From positions 1 through 12,997 of the forward strand of contig JAIXQV010000073.1 of the NCBI GenBank assembly GCA_027485535.1: 12,997 bases of DNA, written 5' to 3'. This document shows, in pieces, positions 7,908 through 12,997 of this stretch. A program made the translations under genes and the position numbers. Under the pieces are notes generated by a model that was given only the letters and a program-made list of their open reading frames with translations, had not been told where the DNA came from and made no database searches. This stretch comes from Oxalobacteraceae bacterium. Its GTDB lineage: Bacteria > Pseudomonadota > Gammaproteobacteria > Burkholderiales > Burkholderiaceae_D. Every line of letters starts with the position of its first letter. Position 1 is the first letter of the stretch.

Positions 7908-8456
7908 TTATTTCTCCAAACTGTAAGCGTTGAATTCATTCGCGCCGAATGCCAGTTGTACTCTTCCGCGCAACGATTCAATCCGGGCAAGATGCGGACC
8001 GGGCACGAAGTAATCCGCATACACCAAGGCGACTGCGACACGCCGCCCTGACCATCGCTTGCCAGGCAATGTGAGCGATTCGGCTGGCGCCAGCTCAAGG
8101 CTGTCGACACTGAGTACATCCGGGTAGGTTTTACGCAAGCCATTGCGTGCGCTGAACCAGTCGCGTGCGCTCATACCGAGCAGACGCTGCGCCAACGCCT
8201 CGTCACTGACCAGCACCACATCAATCGCGATCGGATAGTCTCGATTGGCACCAGCGGCAATATTCAGCGTGACCGACTCCCAGTCCAGCTTGACACCCGA
8301 TGGCACCACGTAGTCTTTGACCGTACTGCACGCGGTTAGCGCGAGGAACACGAGCATCAATAGAAAACCCAGATGCACAGGCTGCGTGCGATAAAGATCT
8401 ATGCGCGGATTCATGCGCGCTGCTGGTACTCGACTGAGACGTGGTGTATTCCTCAT
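7908..8456 (-). CDS. tssJ: T6SS outer-membrane lipoprotein TssJ (divergent)
   Basis: TssJ is the lipoprotein that ties TssM to the outer membrane. The 182-residue product has a hydrophobic signal core (about 28-40) followed by the lipobox LTAC, with the acylated residue at Cys43. Ser at the next position fits outer-membrane retention. The mature part looks beta-sandwich-like: VKLDWESVTLNIAAGANRD, then PIAIDVVLVSDEAL and VAVALVYADYF. It is only loosely like the classical TssJ pattern, so the assignment rests partly on its position before tssK, tssL and tssM. The n-region is unusually long, with four Arg in the first 18 residues. An ATG at residue 15 (8414) would give a more ordinary leader, but an AGGAG six bases before the first ATG (8463-8467) supports the longer form. 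The start shares an ATGA with the stop of the upstream small membrane protein gene. Confidence 0.82.
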   Translation of the reverse strand: MRNTPRLSRVPAARMNPRIDLYRTQPVHLGFLLMLVFLALTACSTVKDYVVPSGVKLDWESVTLNIAAGANRDYPIAIDVVLVSDEALAQRLLGMSARDWFSARNGLRKTYPDVLSVDSLELAPAESLTLPGKRWSGRRVAVALVYADYFVPGPHLARIESLRGRVQLAFGANEFNAYSLEK

Positions 8457-8710
8457 GGCGCGCTCCTGGAAGCGCCCGGCGCTGCTGCTTCGGTAGGGTG
8501 ACGGCCAGCGGCATTTGTGGTCTTGGCTGGCGCTACCGATGCGGCGCCATACAGGTCCTGGCCATGCGCCTTGGCATTGGCTACTTGATCTTCATGGGCC
8601 TGCCGCAATCCCAGCTCGAAGCCGAGCATCAACAGCAGCAGCACAATCGCGCTAGCGCAGGCGCTGAGGATGACCACCAGCCTTGGCGTGAGCAGGAGCG
8701 AGATCTTCAT
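8453..8710 (-). CDS. Small single-pass membrane protein in T6SS operon, unknown function
   Basis: I do not recognise this 85-residue protein. It has a short N-terminus (MKISLLLTPR) and a hydrophobic segment at about residues 11-30. A helical polar stretch follows (ELGLRQAHEDQVANAKAHGQ), and the tail from about 56 is Ala/Pro/Ser/Thr-rich and probably disordered. Positive charge before the helix suggests the N-terminus is inside and the tail in the periplasm. An LSAC sequence at residues 15-18 resembles a lipobox, but strong hydrophobicity continues after the Cys, so a simple transmembrane anchor is more likely. Four-base ATGA overlaps at both ends lock the gene between the DUF4280 gene and tssJ, which supports real expression. 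Position suggests a role with the envelope complex or spike tip loading, but this is inference only. Confidence 0.7.
   Translation of the reverse strand: MKISLLLTPRLVVILSACASAIVLLLLMLGFELGLRQAHEDQVANAKAHGQDLYGAASVAPAKTTNAAGRHPTEAAAPGASRSAP
8463..8467 (-). promoter_or_regulatory. Ribosome binding site of tssJ
   Basis: The minus strand reads AGGAG here, six bases before the ATG at 8456-8454 and inside the last codons of the preceding gene. It supports the long form of the TssJ signal peptide over the internal ATG at 8414. Confidence 0.7.
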
Positions 8711-9093
8711 GGCACGGTCACCGTGAATTGTCCTGCCATCGATACCTGAATCACACCGCCCCAGTTGCAGGCGAGGGTAGAGCTATCGTTCAGTGCTGGC
8801 ATATTCGCGATTTGCACCGTGGGCGAGCCCGGTGCCCATGGCGCGCTGGTCGCCGGGATACAGGGCATCGGCGTCAGCGCACCCATGGCCGCCGCAGTCG
8901 CTGCAGCGACCATCGGATTCGCCATGGAGTTGCACATACCGAATGGCGGTATGTTCAACATCGGCACGTGGTCCATGATGTTGGCCGAGGGCGCACCCGA
9001 CTGCACTCGATTGGCAGGTAGCACATTGAGCGTCGACGGCGATGCGCCGAACGGACATTTCAACATCGCGCCTGAGCAAACGAGATTACTCAT
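8707..9093 (-). CDS. DUF4280 PAAR-like protein, candidate T6SS spike tip
   Basis: The 128-residue product matches the DUF4280 (PAAR-like) family, whose members occur beside T6SS and related contractile systems and are thought to cap the VgrG spike. Features visible in order are VCSGAMLKCPFGASPSTLNVLP (2-26, in two family blocks), IMDHVPMLNIPPFGMCNSMANP (39-60), LTPMPCIPATSAPWAPGSPT (73-92) and a CNWGGVIQV block (109-117). Five Cys lie at residues 6, 13, 54, 78 and 109; some may bind a metal, as Cys and His do in PAAR tips, though this is inference. The protein is a single domain with no toxin extension. If it is the tip, any effector must be separate or bind non-covalently. It follows the MORN-repeat gene with an ATGA overlap and is two genes downstream of vgrG, as expected for a tip cognate to that spike. 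Confidence 0.88.
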   Translation of the reverse strand: MSNLVCSGAMLKCPFGASPSTLNVLPANRVQSGAPSANIMDHVPMLNIPPFGMCNSMANPMVAAATAAAMGALTPMPCIPATSAPWAPGSPTVQIANMPALNDSSTLACNWGGVIQVSMAGQFTVTVP

Positions 9094-9725
9094 GGCGCAC
9101 CCCGCAACAGTTGCTCAACACGTTTGACCAAGGTTGTGCCAGGTGCGCCGAGCGCTTTGCCGGTTTGATCAAATTGACGCGCCGCGCTTTGCATTAGTCC
9201 GCGCTCGAAGTCGATCCGCTCCATCACTTGACCGTTTGGCCAGTAGCGTAGTGACGGTCCGTGTAGGGCGTTGGCTTGATAGCTGGTCCGTTGCAGTAGC
9301 GCGCCATCCATGCCGAAGTCATCGACCGTGCCGTCGAGCTTGCCCGCGCGATAGTTCGCGCGGCGTACCAACCGACCCTGCGCGTAGTAGCGTGCTTCAC
9401 CTTCCAGCTGACCCGAGAGATAGCTCAGCTCAGCGGCGAGATTGCCCGCCACGTCGAATAATTTTGTAGGACCGTGGGCAACACCGTTTGCAAATTGCTG
9501 CTGCATTTGCGGCAGCGGTCCGTTGTAGTACTCGCTCAAGCCATGACGAACACCGTTTTGATAGGCCGCTCGTTGCAGTGTCTGTCCAGCAGCATCAAAA
9601 CTTTTTAGTGCGCCATGCAGCACGCCTTGTTGTGTACTGATGCTGTGTTGGAGCAGACCGCTGGCATCGCGCAGTTCCAGCAGCGCGCTATTGATCGTCG
9701 GTGAGGGTAGGTTATTCATCATCAT
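9090..9725 (-). CDS. MORN/YwqK-like repeat protein next to vgrG
   Basis: The product is about 211 residues built of roughly seven degenerate 23-25-residue repeats of the form G-x-x-H/E/D-G, an aromatic residue, then NG or AG and L. Clear units contain GVRHGLSEYYNG, GVAHGPTKLFDVAG, GQLEGEARYYAQG, GKLDGTVDDFGMDG and NALHGPSLRYWPNG. This is the MORN variant seen in proteins labelled YwqK-family antitoxin. There is no signal peptide or membrane helix, so it is probably cytoplasmic. Between vgrG and a PAAR-like gene it could be a chaperone or adaptor for spike loading, an immunity protein, or a structural accessory. The sequence does not decide, and no partner toxin is visible. Three consecutive ATG codons (9725, 9722, 9719) follow the vgrG stop after two to eight bases. 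A TTG at 9731 overlapping vgrG is less likely. No strong Shine-Dalgarno sequence distinguishes them. Confidence 0.82.
   Translation of the reverse strand: MMMNNLPSPTINSALLELRDASGLLQHSISTQQGVLHGALKSFDAAGQTLQRAAYQNGVRHGLSEYYNGPLPQMQQQFANGVAHGPTKLFDVAGNLAAELSYLSGQLEGEARYYAQGRLVRRANYRAGKLDGTVDDFGMDGALLQRTSYQANALHGPSLRYWPNGQVMERIDFERGLMQSAARQFDQTGKALGAPGTTLVKRVEQLLRGAP
9278..9662 (-). repeat. Tandem MORN-type protein repeats
   Basis: About six of the seven 23-25-residue units of the repeat protein are encoded here, in the order GVLHG, VRHG, VAHG, LEGE, LDGT and LHGP cores. DNA identity between units is low, so this is an old protein-level repeat, not a recent tandem duplication. Boundaries are approximate. 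Confidence 0.6.
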
Positions 9726-9727
9726 GC

Positions 9728-11755
9728 TCAATTGATTTTCACCATGCCGCCTTTGATAGTCAGCATGCCGCCACCATCAATCTGACCCGAGGCCGAGGCC
9801 TTAGCGGCCAGCGTCAGCGCATCCATCTTTAGCTCAGTGCCGGCCTTGATCGCGTAGCTAGTACCGGCCTTACTACTCAACTCAGTACCCGCTTTCACAT
9901 TGATCGCAGTACCCGCAGTGACATCGGTGTTTTTCCCCGACTTGAAGGTAATGCTGCCACCGACATCAATCACCAAATTACCGGTAATTTTCAAGGTGGT
10001 GTTGCCCTTGATGGTCTCGGCCAGATCGCCATCCACCTCCAAGGTGTAATTCTTCTTGACGGTGTGCTTGAAGTTCGCACTGTCGCTATGGGTTTCATCA
10101 CCATGGATCGTCAGATCACGTTTGCCACCGACCTTGTGCGTTTCATTACCCGTGGTCACTTCAACGCTACGGTCACCTTTTTTGATCAGATGCGTCTCTG
10201 AGCCGGTATACATAGTGGTATCCAGGTCGTGTTCGATATCGACCTTCATGTCATGCTCGGCATGCAGATACAGCTCTTCGTCACCCATCTTGTCGTCGAA
10301 GCGCAGTTCATTACCGTGGATACGACCATCCGCTATAACAGCCGATTTCGAGCGACCGTTACCGCTCTTGGTCGGACGCGAACGAAATCCCGATTGCATT
10401 TGTTTGCTCGGCAAGTTGACAGGTGTTGCTTGCTCACCGTTGTAGACGCTGCCAGTGATCAATGGCCGATCAGGATTGCCGTCGAGATAGCTGATGATCA
10501 CTTCTTGCCCGATGCGTGGAATGAAGAGTGCACCCCAGCCATTGCCCGCCCAGGCCTGTGACACACGTACCCAACACGACGCTTTATCGTCATGCGCAGC
10601 GCTCTGATCCCAGTGAAACTTTACTTTTACTCGTCCGTGAACATCGGTCCAGATCTCTTCACCATCCGGGCCCACCACGAAAGCCGAGTGGCTACCAGCG
10701 ACCACGGGTTGCGGCACACTGCGCGGTGGCCGAAACGCGAGCGTGGACGGGAAAGCCTCGAAGTGATTGGTATAGCCAGTGATATCCGCACGGTGAGTCA
10801 CGCTACGCAGGACATAACGCGTATTCAGCCGGGCGTTGGCGTGCTTATCAAGTTTGAACACACCACCGGCATACAGGCTATTGCACAAACTTTCGCCAGC
10901 GGCATTCGATGCCTCTGACTGGCTCGCTTGTACATGGACGCTTTGCTGCTGCTTGCCCGCGCTGACAGAATTATGCAGATGGGGGTATTCGTAGAACTTA
11001 CCCTTTCCTGCCTTGCCAGTCGCGTCTGCGGCCAGTGAGGTACTTGGCTTGAGATAGTCATAGTCGCGGCCGGTATAGTCGCGCGTGACTAAGCGGCCAC
11101 CCGCCTCAAAGCGCAAGACAGTATCAGGCCAACCTCGTGTATCAGCGCGACCCCGATAAATCAGTTGGCTATTGGCACAATCACTGTGGGCCGACGGATC
11201 GTCACCCAGCACCATAGTGTGGCCACCATCGGCGAATTGGAAGAAGTAAAAAATACCTTCTTGCGCCATCAGACGCATGATGAAATCCAGCGGTGTCTCG
11301 TCATACTGCACGCAATACTCATGCGGTGTGTAGCTGGATTTCAAGCGATTATCAAACTTGATGCCAAATGACTGCAGCACCGACTCAACAATCTGTACCG
11401 TACTTTGATTCTGGTAGATGCGACGATCACGCGAAAGCGACAGCAGCCAGAGCGACGGCACCATATCGGCGCTGTACCAGGCAAACTCCGCGTCGATACC
11501 CGCTTGCGTGAACCGGCTGATCAAGCCATGAAAGTAGCGGGTCATACCATCGCCGTGAATCACTTTCACCGTGGCTAGCGTGCCGATGATGGCATCGGGA
11601 TCGAGCGCGACCTCGGATGATTTCATCGTCAAAGCGAACGCGAATGGTTGCGACAAGGCCTCGGTGCCGGAAAAACTTTCCAGCAGCAGCTTATCTTTAC
11701 CTAATGCAGTCGTGACAGCGATGCGTATGTGCTGTTGCGTGAAGTCCTGTCTCAT
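9728..11755 (-). CDS. vgrG: T6SS spike protein VgrG (no effector extension)
   Basis: VgrG trimerises into the needle on the Hcp tube that pierces the target cell. The 675-residue product has the gp27-like N-terminal domain (about 1-345), with LLLESFSGTEALSQPF, YFHGLISRF and ETPLDFIMRLMAQEGIFYFF. The gp5 OB-fold (about 360-440) contains VHGRVKVKFHWD, SCWVRVSQAWAGNGWG and PRIGQEVIISYLDGNPDRP. The beta-helical needle (about 465-675) contains GNELRFDDKMGDEELYLHAE and a run of short KAGTEL-type repeats. It ends with GMLTIKGGMVKIN, the normal VgrG terminus, so no toxin domain is fused. A GGGGAG (11761-11766) lies five bases before the ATG. The start overlaps the clpV stop by ATGA. Being inside the core operon suggests it is the housekeeping spike, with effectors attached through the DUF4280 tip or other adaptors. 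Confidence 0.97.
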   Translation of the reverse strand: MRQDFTQQHIRIAVTTALGKDKLLLESFSGTEALSQPFAFALTMKSSEVALDPDAIIGTLATVKVIHGDGMTRYFHGLISRFTQAGIDAEFAWYSADMVPSLWLLSLSRDRRIYQNQSTVQIVESVLQSFGIKFDNRLKSSYTPHEYCVQYDETPLDFIMRLMAQEGIFYFFQFADGGHTMVLGDDPSAHSDCANSQLIYRGRADTRGWPDTVLRFEAGGRLVTRDYTGRDYDYLKPSTSLAADATGKAGKGKFYEYPHLHNSVSAGKQQQSVHVQASQSEASNAAGESLCNSLYAGGVFKLDKHANARLNTRYVLRSVTHRADITGYTNHFEAFPSTLAFRPPRSVPQPVVAGSHSAFVVGPDGEEIWTDVHGRVKVKFHWDQSAAHDDKASCWVRVSQAWAGNGWGALFIPRIGQEVIISYLDGNPDRPLITGSVYNGEQATPVNLPSKQMQSGFRSRPTKSGNGRSKSAVIADGRIHGNELRFDDKMGDEELYLHAEHDMKVDIEHDLDTTMYTGSETHLIKKGDRSVEVTTGNETHKVGGKRDLTIHGDETHSDSANFKHTVKKNYTLEVDGDLAETIKGNTTLKITGNLVIDVGGSITFKSGKNTDVTAGTAINVKAGTELSSKAGTSYAIKAGTELKMDALTLAAKASASGQIDGGGMLTIKGGMVKIN

Positions 11756-12997
11756 GCTGGCTCCCCAACTTGATTCAGACTAACGCGAAATCCGGTGCGC
11801 TCATCGACGCCCAATTTGACCTGATTGAAATGCTCAGCGGCAGCTATTCTCGCTAGCACTTGCGAGGCGATTTCGGGGAGTAATGACTGCGTGATGATGT
11901 GATCAATATTTCGCGCGCCACTCTCTACTTCATGGCAACGCGCGACGATCGCTTCAGCGACCATTGCGTCCCACTGCAAGTGAGCAGCATGATGACGCTG
12001 CACTCGCTCTGCCAATTGATTCAGCTTGAGCCCAGTGATACGAAGTAGCTCGGTATCGGCGATAGGGCGGTAAGGTACGATGATCAGACGACCTAAAAAT
12101 GCGGCCGGGAACTGACGCAGCAGCGCAGGGCGGAGCGCAGCGTTGATTTGCTCCAGGCTGGCATGGGCTTGCTGTCGGCAGACTTCAACCACCACCTCGT
12201 GCGACGCGTTCGAGGTTAACAGGATCAGGGTGTTGCGGAAGTCAATCGCGGTGCCTTCAGCATCCTCCATCGTGCCCTTGTCAAACACTTGATAAAACAG
12301 CTCAAGCACATCGGGATGTGCTTTTTCCATTTCATCGAGTAGTAGCAGGCTGTAGGGTTGGCGACGAATCGCCTCGGTCAGCACACCGCCCCGCCCATAA
12401 CCCACATAGCCCGGTGGCGCACCCTTCAGGCCAGCAACCGAGTGCGGTTCCTGATACTCGGAAAGATTAATGGTGACCATATGCTCGCGGCTACCGTACA
12501 GCAGCTCGGCGAGCTGATTCGCAGTCTCGGTCTTGCCGACACCGCTCGGGCCGACCAGTAAAAACACGCCCACCGGTTTTGCTTCGTCATCTAGTCCGGC
12601 ACGATGGCTACGGATACGACGCGCGATGACCTCGAGCGCTTCATCCTGACCAATGATTCTTTCTTGTAGACGCTTGTGCAGTTCAAGCACGGTACGCTGC
12701 TCATCGGCTAGCATGCGACCGAGCGGGATGCCGGTCCAGCTCGACAGCACGTTGGCGACCGCTTCGGTGTCGACGCAGGCTTGAGTTTGATGGGTGTTCT
12801 GTAGCTGAGTGCTTCTCGCCGTATCCGGAGCGTCCGCCGTGTTCGCTATATCCGTCGCTACAGCGCTCATACCATGCGCCATGCGCGCGCAGGCAGTATC
12901 CAGCAGACTGATCGCTTTATCCGGCAGCTGCCGTGCACGCAGATAGCGGTGCGATAAATTCACCGCATCCTTTACCGCACCTTCGGTGATGGTGACG
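11752..12997 (-). CDS. tssH: T6SS sheath-recycling ATPase TssH/ClpV, C-terminal part
   Basis: ClpV is the hexameric AAA+ unfoldase that disassembles contracted TssBC sheaths. About 414 residues are visible. The frame is open to the right edge (VTITEGAVKDA before NLSHRYL), so the N-terminal and first ATPase domains lie outside and the GTG at 12963 is internal. The end of AAA domain 1 is clear (SHRYLRARQLPDKAISLLDTA). The second AAA domain is complete, with SSWTGIPLGRM, Walker A GPSGVGKT (149-156 of the fragment), pore loop GYVGYG, Walker B LLLLDE, sensor-1 LLTSNAS, ClpV-type LLRQFPAAFLGRLIIVPY and sensor-2 GARNID. QFPAAFLGR fits ClpV rather than ClpB. Between the two ATPase domains only about 34 low-complexity residues replace the usual coiled-coil middle domain. 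The stop overlaps the vgrG start by ATGA. Confidence 0.95.
   Translation of the reverse strand, partial: VTITEGAVKDAVNLSHRYLRARQLPDKAISLLDTACARMAHGMSAVATDIANTADAPDTARSTQLQNTHQTQACVDTEAVANVLSSWTGIPLGRMLADEQRTVLELHKRLQERIIGQDEALEVIARRIRSHRAGLDDEAKPVGVFLLVGPSGVGKTETANQLAELLYGSREHMVTINLSEYQEPHSVAGLKGAPPGYVGYGRGGVLTEAIRRQPYSLLLLDEMEKAHPDVLELFYQVFDKGTMEDAEGTAIDFRNTLILLTSNASHEVVVEVCRQQAHASLEQINAALRPALLRQFPAAFLGRLIIVPYRPIADTELLRITGLKLNQLAERVQRHHAAHLQWDAMVAEAIVARCHEVESGARNIDHIITQSLLPEIASQVLARIAAAEHFNQVKLGVDERTGFRVSLNQVGEPA
11761..11766 (-). promoter_or_regulatory. Ribosome binding site of vgrG
   Basis: The minus strand reads GGGGAG here, five bases before the vgrG ATG and inside the last codons of clpV. 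It supports the ATG at 11755, which overlaps the clpV stop, as the true start. Confidence 0.7.

Noticed and set aside
8657..8668. LSAC lipobox-like sequence in the 85-residue protein
   Set aside because: The hydrophobic stretch continues for about ten residues after the Cys and the stretch before it is only five residues long after an Arg. This fits a membrane anchor better than a lipoprotein signal.
8713..8725. Perfect short inverted repeat CACGGT-C-ACCGTG just upstream of the small membrane protein start
   Set aside because: It encodes Thr-Val-Thr-Val at the end of the DUF4280 protein, and alternating Thr and Val codons give such symmetry by chance. One copy with no promoter nearby does not support an operator.
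8728..9127. Plus-strand open frames opposite the DUF4280 gene
   Set aside because: They mirror a gene with clear family motifs, have no family resemblance of their own and start without ribosome binding sites.
9820..9930. VgrG C-terminal KAGTEL-type repeats as a possible toxin or phase-variable tract
   Set aside because: Short repeats of this kind form the normal beta-helical needle of VgrG, the protein ends at the usual place, and the repeats are not identical at DNA level.

Overview
The window is almost entirely one minus-strand operon encoding part of a type VI secretion system (T6SS). The end of a plus-strand flagellin gene meets it tail to tail at the left edge. A T6SS envelope complex, an outer-membrane-type lipoprotein and a flagellin together point to a motile Gram-negative bacterium, most likely a beta- or gammaproteobacterium. 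The sequence is moderately GC-rich. I cannot name the genus.

Layout from right to left, in the direction of transcription: the C-terminal part of tssH/clpV (ATPase that recycles the contracted sheath, running off the right edge); vgrG (spike); a MORN/YwqK-like repeat protein; a DUF4280 PAAR-like protein (candidate spike tip); an unrecognised 85-residue single-pass membrane protein; tssJ (lipoprotein); tssK (baseplate adaptor); tssL and tssM (inner-membrane complex); and tssA (ImpA_N-type assembly protein). The left 543 bases hold the 3' part of the flagellin gene. It ends five bases from the tssA stop, with no convincing terminator between them.

The operon is very compact. Five junctions are four-base ATGA overlaps, the tssL/tssM junction also overlaps, and the largest gap is about 35 bases, between tssJ and tssK. 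The genes are therefore probably co-transcribed and translationally coupled. Neither the promoter nor tssB, tssC, tssE, tssF and tssG lie in the window; they are expected beyond the right edge or elsewhere.

Functionally, tssJ, tssL and tssM form the envelope-spanning channel. TssK joins it to the baseplate and TssA helps prime tail assembly. VgrG with the DUF4280 protein forms the puncturing tip, and ClpV recycles the sheath. Features worth attention are a ClpV with almost none of the usual coiled-coil middle domain, a TssM with no recognisable Walker A motif and only one N-terminal membrane helix, and a vgrG / MORN / DUF4280 / small membrane protein island between core genes with no recognisable toxin.
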